From assembly GCA_003151655.1 (NCBI GenBank), contig PLYB01000171.1, positions 1-14,083 of the forward strand: 14,083 bases of DNA, in the 5' to 3' direction. The stretch is from Gallionellaceae bacterium (lineage in GTDB: Bacteria; Pseudomonadota; Gammaproteobacteria; Burkholderiales; Gallionellaceae). Within the stretch, counting starts at the first letter, position 1, and each line of letters begins with the position of its first letter. Under the pieces are notes generated by a model. The model had not been told where the DNA came from. It was given only the letters and a program-made list of their open reading frames with translations, and did no database searches. The position numbers were made by a program, and so were the translations under genes. Shown here one piece after another: positions 6,050 through 12,195 of this stretch.

Positions 6050-6429
6050 GCGTCGAAGGCATTCTTGATCCACACAATATCAGCATCTTGAAACTCGTAC
6101 AGGGGATATTGGCCCCCGGATTTTGCGATTTGGGGAGATATTAACAGCACAGCATCAAAACGACACGCTGGAGTATGACCGATCAAGGACAAATAGTGTT
6201 GCGCTGTGCAAATCAGCTTCCGTTGTTTCCGGGTGTCAATACTGGAGGCGGCACCGCCAAAGTTTTTGTTATTGCGCAGGCGCACCTCGGCAAATACCAG
6301 TGTTTCACCGTCTTGCATAATCAGGTCGATTTCACCAAAGCGACAGCGATAGTTTTGAGCGATAAGTTGCAGGCCATGCTTTTGCAAGTAGCGTGAGGCG
6401 GCGAGTTCGGCCTGTGCTCCGCTGTTCAC
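6046..6429 (-). CDS. yraN: YraN/UPF0102 family nuclease-fold protein
   Basis: A 127-residue protein of the UPF0102 family with a PD-(D/E)xK nuclease-like core. NYRCRFGEIDLIMQDGETLVFAEVRLR (26-52) gives E33, D35 and the E48-V-R50 signature, with Arg in the last position as is common in this family. The rest fits family length. Function is still undefined; relatives are linked by fold to endonucleases or Holliday-junction resolvases. It starts with GTG at 6427-6429, which overlaps the upstream lpoA stop as GTGA, so translation is probably coupled. The neighbouring order lpoA-yraN-gmhA/diaA-dolP is conserved with E. coli. Identification is secure. Confidence 0.93.
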   Translation of the reverse strand: MNSGAQAELAASRYLQKHGLQLIAQNYRCRFGEIDLIMQDGETLVFAEVRLRNNKNFGGAASSIDTRKQRKLICTAQHYLSLIGHTPACRFDAVLLISPQIAKSGGQYPLYEFQDADIVWIKNAFDA

Positions 6430-7730
6430 GGAGTTTGGGATGGAGCACTAGCCGCATTCTCAGCTTGGATTGCAGCGGCTTTTGCCGCAGCCTTGGCCGC
6501 GTTAAGCGCAGCCAGCGTTTCGGTCGTTAGCCCCAGCCCGTGCCTGAAAAACGCCGGGATCGGTTCACGCAAGAATTGTTGGCCGCTCGAATGAATTCGC
6601 CCGGTAACGCCGTCCAGCATAAGCGCGCGTCCGTCAGGATTAGCCTGTAAAGTATTCGCCAGACGATAGGCATCTATTCCTAAAGCATACAGGCGGTCTA
6701 CCTCCGGTTCCAGCAAAGTCGTACTCTGCGGATAGATCATTACCGCAGGGTGATCCGGTTGCAACAACCAGGGCATATCGACGAAATGAATTTCGTTAAG
6801 ATCGAAGTTGGCGAGGGTATTGGCATTGCCTTTAAAGATCAGCGAGGTTGCATAAACCGGCAGGGTCGGATTCAGGTAAGGGCGTATCAAGCGCGCTTTC
6901 TCGTGATCCGCTGCAAGGAAAGCCATATTGCCGGGTGCAATAGGCGGAGGGCCTTGCCGTAGCGGCTCACCTGTTTCTTCAACAGATGAAGCAGGCTTCG
7001 GTTCCGTCCCTGCCGGCCAAGGCGCAACGGGCAAATTGCTCAATACCGAGAAATCATCGTTAAACAAAACCTCGGCGGTTACCGTGCCGCCCAAGCCTTT
7101 CCATTCTTCGGCAAAAGCGGCGGCGAGACGTTTCGACAGAGGCGTGCCGGTGCTAATGATCGTTGCGTTACGCAGCTTGGCATTGGCGGCGAGCAGAGCG
7201 ATTTGGCGCGCTTCATGCTCAACCGGTAGGCCGAAGAAATACAAATTGTGCGAAATCTTGGGTAAATCGGTGGTATTGAGCGCCACCGTGGGTATGGTAA
7301 TGCCGGAATAAGCGGTAAGCGCCGCAACGCCATCGCGGGTAAGCGGCCCGGCCACGGCTACCGCGCCATTGGCCACGGCCTGCCGGTAAAGAGTTATGAC
7401 TTCTTTGGTTTCGTCAGTGCTGGCATACACGCGCACCGGCAGCCCGCGTTGCACGGTAGAGGCCGTAAGAAAACCTTGTTGCACGACTTCAGCCGCACGG
7501 GCGAGCGCGCTTGATTTGGATTTGAGCGGTAACAACAACGCGATATGTGGCGCGGGATTGTCCGCGACAGGCATAGGCAGCGCAGGCACGGCTATGGCCA
7601 CAGCAGATGCGGCTTGTACCGACGAAGCCGCAACGGGTGCAGATACGATGCGTACGTCTGGAGTAGCATAGGCGTTAACGCTAACGTATAGTGCGACCAG
7701 ACACAAAAACCCGAAGGAAAAACGTTGCAT
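6426..7730 (-). CDS. lpoA: LpoA-like penicillin-binding-protein activator (periplasmic-binding-protein fold), no lipobox
   Basis: A 434-residue exported protein. A signal peptide (about 1-22, hydrophobic FGFLCLVALYVSV) is followed by AYA-TP, a type-I cleavage site. I see no lipobox Cys, unlike E. coli LpoA. An Ala/Pro-rich linker leads to a type-1 periplasmic-binding-protein domain beginning PHIALLLPL; AVAGPLTRDGVAAL, TVALNTTD and YFFGLPVEHEARQIA are typical LpoA/YraM blocks. The N-terminal TPR half of E. coli LpoA (about 680 residues) is absent. The tail is an Ala-rich helix. E. coli LpoA activates the peptidoglycan synthase PBP1A from the outer membrane; here the role is inferred from homology and synteny. 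The ATG at 7730 is preferred to an upstream TTG at 7745, and it overlaps the divergent rsmI start. Confidence 0.85.
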   Translation of the reverse strand: MQRFSFGFLCLVALYVSVNAYATPDVRIVSAPVAASSVQAASAVAIAVPALPMPVADNPAPHIALLLPLKSKSSALARAAEVVQQGFLTASTVQRGLPVRVYASTDETKEVITLYRQAVANGAVAVAGPLTRDGVAALTAYSGITIPTVALNTTDLPKISHNLYFFGLPVEHEARQIALLAANAKLRNATIISTGTPLSKRLAAAFAEEWKGLGGTVTAEVLFNDDFSVLSNLPVAPWPAGTEPKPASSVEETGEPLRQGPPPIAPGNMAFLAADHEKARLIRPYLNPTLPVYATSLIFKGNANTLANFDLNEIHFVDMPWLLQPDHPAVMIYPQSTTLLEPEVDRLYALGIDAYRLANTLQANPDGRALMLDGVTGRIHSSGQQFLREPIPAFFRHGLGLTTETLAALNAAKAAAKAAAIQAENAASAPSQTP

Positions 7731-8603
7731 AGTGGCCAAAAACAAAAATTGGAATGCGCATTATATGTAGTCGCGACCCCGATTGGGAATTTACGTGATA
7801 TCAGCTTGCGCGCTTTGGATATTCTAACCTCAGCCGATACCGTCGCCGCCGAGGACACGCGCAATACCTCACACTTACTGACCCACTACGGAATCAGCGC
7901 CAATCGGCTGTTGGCGCTGCATCAGCACAACGAACGCGGTGCCGCAGAGAAAGTTGTTGCCCTATTGCAACAAGGCCAAGCGGTGGCGCTGGTGACCGAT
8001 GCCGGAACCCCGGCGGTGAGCGACCCCGGCGCAGTATTGGTTGAAGCCGTGCTGGCGGCGGGCTTTCGCGTCATTCCTATTCCAGGGGCGAGTGCCGTAG
8101 TGGCGGCGCTGTCGGCTTCCGGCTTAACCGCGCCGCATTTTTTATTTTACGGCTTCTTGCCGAACAAATCAGCTGCACGTTGCACGACTTTGCAAGCGCT
8201 GATTGACCACCCGTATTCGCTGGTATTTTATGAAGCGCCGCATCGCATTCTGGAAAGCGTAGCAGATCTGCAAACCGTGTTCGGTGACGAACGCGAGATC
8301 GTGCTGGCGCGGGAGCTGACCAAGTTGTTCGAGAATATCCATCGCTGTAAATTGGGCGAGGCAATGGCCTGGTTGAACAGCGATGCCAATAATCAGCGCG
8401 GAGAATTCGTGCTGCTGGTGGCAGGCGCGGAAGCCAAGCAGGACGGTCTTTCCAGCGAAATAGAAAAAACCTTGTCGCTACTGTTGGAAGAACTGCCGCT
8501 CAAACAAGCCGTACAATTGGCGGTGAAAATCACCGGGGCGAATAAAAACGAGTTGTATCAGCGGGCACTTGAAATTAAAAACTCATCAGCGAAAGGGGCA
8601 TAA
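7725..8603 (+). CDS. rsmI: 16S rRNA (cytidine1402-2'-O)-methyltransferase
   Basis: A 292-residue SAM-dependent rRNA methyltransferase of the tetrapyrrole-methylase fold. RsmI adds the 2'-O-methyl of C1402 in the 16S decoding centre. Family motifs appear in order: LYVVATPIGNLRDISLRAL (13-31), AAEDTRNTSHLL (41-52), VTDAGTPAVSDPG (90-102), PIPGASAVVAALSASGL (118-134), FYEAPHRI and AREL-TK. The C-terminus ends with the helical ELPLKQAVQLAVKITGANKNELY. The TTG at 7725 is chosen because GAAGGA (7713-7718) lies 6 nt before it and the 12-residue lead before LYVVATPIG matches E. coli RsmI; an in-frame TTG at 7749 is the alternative. It is divergent from lpoA, as in E. coli, but here the start codons overlap by 6 bp. 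Confidence 0.95.
   Translation: MHSGQKQKLECALYVVATPIGNLRDISLRALDILTSADTVAAEDTRNTSHLLTHYGISANRLLALHQHNERGAAEKVVALLQQGQAVALVTDAGTPAVSDPGAVLVEAVLAAGFRVIPIPGASAVVAALSASGLTAPHFLFYGFLPNKSAARCTTLQALIDHPYSLVFYEAPHRILESVADLQTVFGDEREIVLARELTKLFENIHRCKLGEAMAWLNSDANNQRGEFVLLVAGAEAKQDGLSSEIEKTLSLLLEELPLKQAVQLAVKITGANKNELYQRALEIKNSSAKGA
7760..7789 (-). promoter_or_regulatory. Predicted lpoA promoter inside rsmI
   Basis: Reading the minus strand, a perfect TATAAT lies at 7760-7765, with TTCCCA (4/6 to TTGACA) at 7784-7789 and an 18-bp spacer. The start point would fall near 7753, about 23 nt before the lpoA ATG. The whole promoter lies within the first codons of rsmI, which the overlapping start codons make unavoidable. 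Confidence 0.4.
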
Positions 8604-8624
8604 AGTATTACGCCCTTGCCCGAA

Positions 8625-8936
8625 TCAAAGATATTTGCCATTATTTGCTTTTGATTTTGTTGGCACCGCCAGCGGAAGCAAAGTGACTACAGGTTTAATG
8701 GGCGCAGAATATTGCTCATAGCGGTGTGCGTCGATGTATTCTTGAATTGATGCTTTCGGTTCGGTCGCGGACTTGAGTGCAGTAGCCCCTGCCTCGAAAG
8801 ACGGCAACGCAGAAAGCACCGAGACAAACAAGGCGAAGCAGATTGCACTCCATAGCAGCCGCCATCCGGAAGGCACGTATGCTTCATGATTGACGATGTC
8901 CGAAAGTCTGGCAGAAACAGGGTAAAACACTCTCAT
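8625..8936 (-). CDS. Small single-pass membrane/exported protein of unknown function
   Basis: A 103-residue protein that I do not recognise. A hydrophobic segment, LLWSAICFALFVSVLSAL (about residues 27-44), could be a membrane anchor or a late, uncleaved signal; the 26 residues before it carry few charges. After it comes a soluble part, KSATEPKASIQEYIDAHRYEQYSAPIKP, then a short hydrophobic VVTLLPLAVP and a basic tail. The start at 8936 is well supported by AGGAGG at 8942-8947; an in-frame extension to 8996 has no such site. The gene diverges from the DUF6502 operon. Its predicted promoter is flanked by one of the two palindromes found there, so it may belong to the same regulon. It converges on rsmI with a 21-bp gap and no visible terminator. 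Confidence 0.7.
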   Translation of the reverse strand: MRVFYPVSARLSDIVNHEAYVPSGWRLLWSAICFALFVSVLSALPSFEAGATALKSATEPKASIQEYIDAHRYEQYSAPIKPVVTLLPLAVPTKSKANNGKYL

Positions 8937-8954
8937 AACGACCTCCTGAAAATA

Positions 8955-8976
8955 GTTTGTGTGAATTATTCCCACG
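8955..8976. promoter_or_regulatory. Palindromic operator-like site, copy 1
   Basis: The core GTGTGA-ATTAT-TCCCAC (8959-8975) is an imperfect palindrome with one mismatch from GTGTGA-N5-TCACAC. With flanks it matches copy 2 (9015-9036) at 18 of 22 positions. It lies at the predicted transcription start of the leftward gene (about 8976), a classic repressor position. No other copy was noticed in the window. Confidence 0.6.
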
Positions 8977-8982
8977 AAGCGA

Positions 8983-9011
8983 ATGCTATCTGACAAAGTT
9001 TTCGTTGTAAA
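8983..9011 (-). promoter_or_regulatory. Predicted promoter of the small membrane-protein gene
   Basis: On the minus strand TTTACA (9006-9011, 5/6 to consensus) and TAGCAT (8983-8988, 4/6) are separated by 17 bp. Transcription would start near 8976, giving a leader of about 40 nt that contains the AGGAGG ribosome site. Confidence 0.45.
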
Positions 9012-9014
9012 GCA

Positions 9015-9036
9015 TTTTGTGTGACTTTTTCACACG
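9015..9036. promoter_or_regulatory. Palindromic operator-like site, copy 2
   Basis: GTGTGA-CTTTT-TCACAC at 9019-9035 is a perfect 6-bp palindrome with a 5-nt centre. It occupies the place where the -35 element of the rightward promoter should be (its -10, TACAAT, is at 9043-9048). It starts exactly 60 bp from copy 1. The half-site resembles CRP (TGTGA), but the spacer is 5 and not 6. Confidence 0.65.
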
Positions 9037-9042
9037 TCATGC

Positions 9043-9048
9043 TACAAT
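9043..9048 (+). promoter_or_regulatory. -10 element of the DUF6502 operon, possibly leaderless
   Basis: TACAAT matches the -10 consensus at 5/6. Seven nucleotides later comes the GTG at 9056, so the expected +1 coincides with the start codon, and no Shine-Dalgarno sequence precedes it. No good -35 is seen; the palindrome at 9019-9035 covers that place. Confidence 0.45.
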
Positions 9049-9055
9049 CCAAATC

Positions 9056-9913
9056 GTGAATACGAAAAACTTACCTACCGCCGGCTCACAAACCCCTTCT
9101 CCAGCATTGATTGTGGCGTTGCAAAGTTTGTTGCGTCCCTTGATCAGGCTGCTGCTGGTCAATGGAATTACTTACCCCTTCCTTTCGAATTTGTTGAAGT
9201 CACTCTATGTAGAAGTGGCGAGAGAAGAGTTTCTGCTGAATGGCAAACCACAAACGGATAGTCGCATCAGTTTGTTGAGTGGCGTGCATCGCAAAGATGT
9301 AAAGAGACTGGGCGAAGAAAGTCACCAAGAGGAAGTCACCCCCCCGACAATATCGCTGGGAGCGAGGCTGGTCGCGGTGTGGACGAGCAATACCTTGTAT
9401 CTGGATGAAAATGGGAAATCCCTTCCCTTGCCGAGGCAGGCAAGCGAAGGCGGGGCAAAGTCGTTTGAAAGTCTGGTCAGCTCGGTCAGCAAAGATATTC
9501 GCTCCCGCGTCATCTTGGACGAGTGGCTGCGCATCGGTATCGCGCATCTCGATGAAGAGGGTCGCGTGTGTTTGAATACTGACGCGTTTATTCCGGAAAA
9601 TGGTTACGATGAAAAAGCATACTTCTTCGGACAAAACCTGCAGGATCACATAGCGGCTGGAGCGCATAATTTATTGGGTCAAAAACCCCCGTTTTTTGAC
9701 CGGAGTGTCTATTACAACAAATTAACGCCGGAGTCCGTGGCCGAGATAGCGGAGATGACGAAGAAACTGGGGATGCAGGCATTGGTAGCGGTTAATAAGC
9801 GCGCCAAGGTTCTGCAAGAAAATGATGCGGGAAAACAAGGTGCGAACCAACGCATGAATTTTTGTGTCTACTACTTCGATACGGAAGAAAAAGAGCCGCT
9901 GGATGAAAAGTAA
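9056..9913 (+). CDS. DUF6502 family protein, probable DNA-binding regulator
   Basis: A 285-residue cytosolic protein that I place in the DUF6502 family from the N-terminal pattern ALQSLLRPLIRLLLVNGITYP (21-41), the helix LLKSLYVEVAREEF and the block TDSRISLLSGVHRKDVKRL (67-85). That block looks like the turn and recognition helix of an HTH (HTH assignment is inference). The middle part, GARLVAVWTSN and RSRVILDEWLRIGIAHLDE, also recurs in the family; the C-terminus is charged and helical. No signal or membrane segment is seen. The GTG at 9056 is chosen because the promoter -10 lies directly ahead; an upstream TTG at 9017 would lie inside the operator. It heads a three-gene operon and overlaps the DUF5666 gene by 11 bp. 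It is a candidate regulator of that operon, binding the paired palindromes. Confidence 0.8.
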   Translation: MNTKNLPTAGSQTPSPALIVALQSLLRPLIRLLLVNGITYPFLSNLLKSLYVEVAREEFLLNGKPQTDSRISLLSGVHRKDVKRLGEESHQEEVTPPTISLGARLVAVWTSNTLYLDENGKSLPLPRQASEGGAKSFESLVSSVSKDIRSRVILDEWLRIGIAHLDEEGRVCLNTDAFIPENGYDEKAYFFGQNLQDHIAAGAHNLLGQKPPFFDRSVYYNKLTPESVAEIAEMTKKLGMQALVAVNKRAKVLQENDAGKQGANQRMNFCVYYFDTEEKEPLDEK

Positions 9914-11327
9914 GTTCAACATATTGAATTCAACAATTGCGGGGTTAGTGTGTATTGCACTGCTCCACTCCGGCTATTTGCAAGCGGATGAGAATTGCCG
10001 TGGTATCGGAGGCACAGGAGTTGTGGCCAGCGGATGTGGCGTAGGCGGCACGGGAAATAGTACAGGCAAAGCGGGCATTGGCGGAACCGGACATGCTGGT
10101 AGTGGTAGCGGCCTTGGTGGAACAGGTAATGTGGCAAGTAAGGCTGGTATAGGCGGAACGGGGCGCACTCAAGAAGACGGAGGAATCGGCGGAACGGGTC
10201 ATACCGACAGCGGCATGGGCGGAACTGGCATTGTGGCAAGCAAGTCCGGTATAGGCGGCACGGGTATCGTCGGAATTGTCACCGGCTTCGGCAGCATCTG
10301 GGTAAACGGGCTAGAGGTGCAGTACGATGCTAAAACGCCGGTGGCAGACAATGCTGCCGTTGCCAATTCGAATGTCTTGGCGATCGGGCAAGTTGTCACT
10401 ATTGAGGCCAGCGAAAGCAACCATGAATTCAAAGCGAACAAAATATCGGTACTAGATGCGGTTGCCGGACAAATATCGTCGGTGGACGAGAACAATGCCA
10501 AGCTGATTGTTCTCGGGCAGACTGTCGCCATCACTGCCAAAACGATAACGCACGACCAGCAAAGTCAGCAAAATACGATACAACTGAAGCAGGGCGACTA
10601 TGTAAAGATAAACGGACTGCGTTTAGCCAACGGGGAAATTGTAGCTTCGCGCGTTGAACGAACCGGCATGATTGCCGAGCCGAATTTGCTGGGCCCGATC
10701 ACCAAAATAAACGGAAAAACCATAGAAGTGTATGGCTTGCAAATTGTGACGAAAGGAGAAACGCAGCTAAAAATCGGCCAAGAGATTTTGGTGTCAGGGA
10801 AGCTGATTGACGGAAATTTGATGGCGCGCGAAATTTCACTCAGCCCGGTTGCTCAGTTGTATGAAACAACCGAACAAATCAAGTTGCAAGGCTATATTGG
10901 AGAAAGCACATCGCAGGGGCAGATAAGAGTTGGCAATATGGATGTCATCGTTTCTTCACGCGCTATAGCATCGAAGGGAGTGCTAACCCCCGGCGATCTG
11001 GTTCAGGTAAGCGGGCGCTTTGCCGTTGATCACAGAATAATTGCCGACAAAATTGAGTTCAGCAGGGATAGGCCGGAGAGCATGCAACATGAAACAATCT
11101 CTGGAACGGAGCATGATGCAACAGAAAAGCATGAACATTCAGATAGAGCGGATCATAGAGAGATGGAGCGGCAAGAAATAGATCGGGTAGACACCAGCGA
11201 ACATATGGATCGCCCCGAGCATATAGATCTTCCCGAACACATAGATAGCCCCAACCATACCAACAGCACGGAAAGCATGGAAAGAAACTCAGGCCATAAC
11301 GACGCAAATGGGCACACGGGCAAATGA
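9903..11327 (+). CDS. Secreted GGTG-repeat / DUF5666 protein with His-rich tail
   Basis: A 474-residue exported protein. A signal peptide (about 1-28, ending LQA-DENC) is followed by a Cys pair (C32, C45). Eight [IVLM]GGTG motifs start at residues 35, 47, 59, 71, 83, 95, 105 and 117, with a 12-residue period. Then come about four beta-rich DUF5666-type domains (about 124-190, 192-265, 268-325, 335-390), each with a G-x-I/V-x-G or I-x-V/L-x-G-L/Q core such as GFGSIWVNGLEV and GPITKINGKTIEVYGLQI. The last 85 residues are hydrophilic, with 11 His among many Asp/Glu, including PEHID and PEHIDSPNH. The function is unknown; a metal-binding surface or periplasmic protein is an inference. The ATG at 9903 is chosen over a GTG at 9864 because it starts the signal peptide directly. 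The stop overlaps the next start as ATGA. Confidence 0.82.
   Translation: MKSKFNILNSTIAGLVCIALLHSGYLQADENCRGIGGTGVVASGCGVGGTGNSTGKAGIGGTGHAGSGSGLGGTGNVASKAGIGGTGRTQEDGGIGGTGHTDSGMGGTGIVASKSGIGGTGIVGIVTGFGSIWVNGLEVQYDAKTPVADNAAVANSNVLAIGQVVTIEASESNHEFKANKISVLDAVAGQISSVDENNAKLIVLGQTVAITAKTITHDQQSQQNTIQLKQGDYVKINGLRLANGEIVASRVERTGMIAEPNLLGPITKINGKTIEVYGLQIVTKGETQLKIGQEILVSGKLIDGNLMAREISLSPVAQLYETTEQIKLQGYIGESTSQGQIRVGNMDVIVSSRAIASKGVLTPGDLVQVSGRFAVDHRIIADKIEFSRDRPESMQHETISGTEHDATEKHEHSDRADHREMERQEIDRVDTSEHMDRPEHIDLPEHIDSPNHTNSTESMERNSGHNDANGHTGK
10005..10265 (+). repeat. In-frame tandem repeat coding for GGTG units
   Basis: Eight units, seven intervals, of nominally 36 bp (one of 30 bp) encode [IVLM]GGTG plus a variable 5-7 residue linker. 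Every third unit has the linker xVAS (VVASGCG, NVASKAG, IVASKSG), and the linkers beginning with His fall at units 3 and 6. The array is thus built from a larger 108-bp module of three units. Confidence 0.85.
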
Positions 11328-12103
11328 TCGAGCGCATTGCTGCCCAATTCTGTCAATTTGTATCAATTGCGCTGTTGGCGAGCATCCAATCAGTCCATGC
11401 TGACCAAGGCAGAATAAGCATAGGAAGCGGACTGGATTTTAGTACGGGGAAATATGGCGGGACAACAGCGACCGACGTAACCTACATTCCGCTTACAGGA
11501 AAGTATGAAACCCGCGACTGGCTATTCAAATTAACCGTGCCCTATATTTCAATCACCGGACCGGGAAACGTGGTGCCAAATATCGGGCAGGCAGTATATG
11601 CAAGCAACGCTGTCAGAACAGATGCGGGCTTGGGCGATGTGGTGGATGCGACCAGCTACAGCCTGATTAACTCAGCCCAAAGCGGCATAGCAATCGATAT
11701 AACCGGGAAAGTAAAATTTGGCACCGCAGATAAAAGCCTGGGGTTGGGTAGTGGTGCGAATGATTACGCAGCAGAAGGCAGCGCATACAAAATACTGGGG
11801 CGCTATAGCGCATTCGGAACAGCGGGCTACAAAGTCTTCGGGCAATCACTCGGCTATACGCTGAGTAATGCATTTTATGGCTCGTTGGGTGTGGGCTATA
11901 AAGTTGCCGACAAAACGAGCATTGGCCTGATATACGATTATCGTGAACAGACTTCATTGCTGACAGACCCGCAGAAACTGTGGACGGCATTTGTAAATAA
12001 TAGAATCAGCAGCAAATGGAAGGGGCAAGCCTACCTGTTTACCGGAGCCGGAAACTCAAGTCCGCAAATCGGCGGGGGTGCGATGCTAACCAGAGTCTTT
12101 TGA
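11324..12103 (+). CDS. Outer-membrane beta-barrel protein (PF13557 'transporter'-like)
   Basis: A 259-residue outer-membrane protein. The signal peptide ends VHA-DQ near residue 26. The mature part opens with GSGLDFSTGKYGGTTATDVTYIPLTGKYETRDWLFKLTVPYISITGPGNV, a pattern I recall from small barrels annotated as 'transporter' or MetA-pathway phenol-degradation-like. GLGDVVDATSY, DITGKVKFGTADKSLGLGSG and FYGSLGVGYKVADKTSIGLIYDYRE follow as alternating strands. It ends AMLTRVF with a C-terminal Phe, as expected for BAM recognition. ATGA coupling to the DUF5666 gene ties the two products together; the barrel could export, anchor or receive the repeat protein, or take up a ligand it binds. The substrate is not visible. 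No terminator is evident before argS. Confidence 0.8.
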   Translation: MIERIAAQFCQFVSIALLASIQSVHADQGRISIGSGLDFSTGKYGGTTATDVTYIPLTGKYETRDWLFKLTVPYISITGPGNVVPNIGQAVYASNAVRTDAGLGDVVDATSYSLINSAQSGIAIDITGKVKFGTADKSLGLGSGANDYAAEGSAYKILGRYSAFGTAGYKVFGQSLGYTLSNAFYGSLGVGYKVADKTSIGLIYDYREQTSLLTDPQKLWTAFVNNRISSKWKGQAYLFTGAGNSSPQIGGGAMLTRVF

Positions 12104-12164
12104 GAAATCCCGTGTTGATATGCAGCTAGTAGCTTCACCGCAATTTATGACTAATTCTAAATGA

Positions 12165-12170
12165 TATAAT
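12165..12170 (+). promoter_or_regulatory. Predicted argS promoter -10
   Basis: A perfect TATAAT lies 25 nt before the argS ATG. No good -35 is seen at 16-18 bp spacing. The 92-bp gap after the barrel gene otherwise holds only the AAGG ribosome site at 12184-12187. Confidence 0.45.
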
Positions 12171-12195
12171 CCGCATCTCAATAAAGGTGCGTTCA

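Noticed and set aside
9019..9035. Canonical CRP binding site (TGTGA-N6-TCACA)
   Set aside because: The spacer between the half-sites is 5 nt, not 6, and a second copy has the same 5-nt spacing. I list it as an unassigned palindromic operator.
10005..10265. CRISPR array or microsatellite
   Set aside because: The period is 36 bp, but the whole region is one open frame with conserved protein motif GGTG and variable codons. There are no identical repeats or unique spacers.
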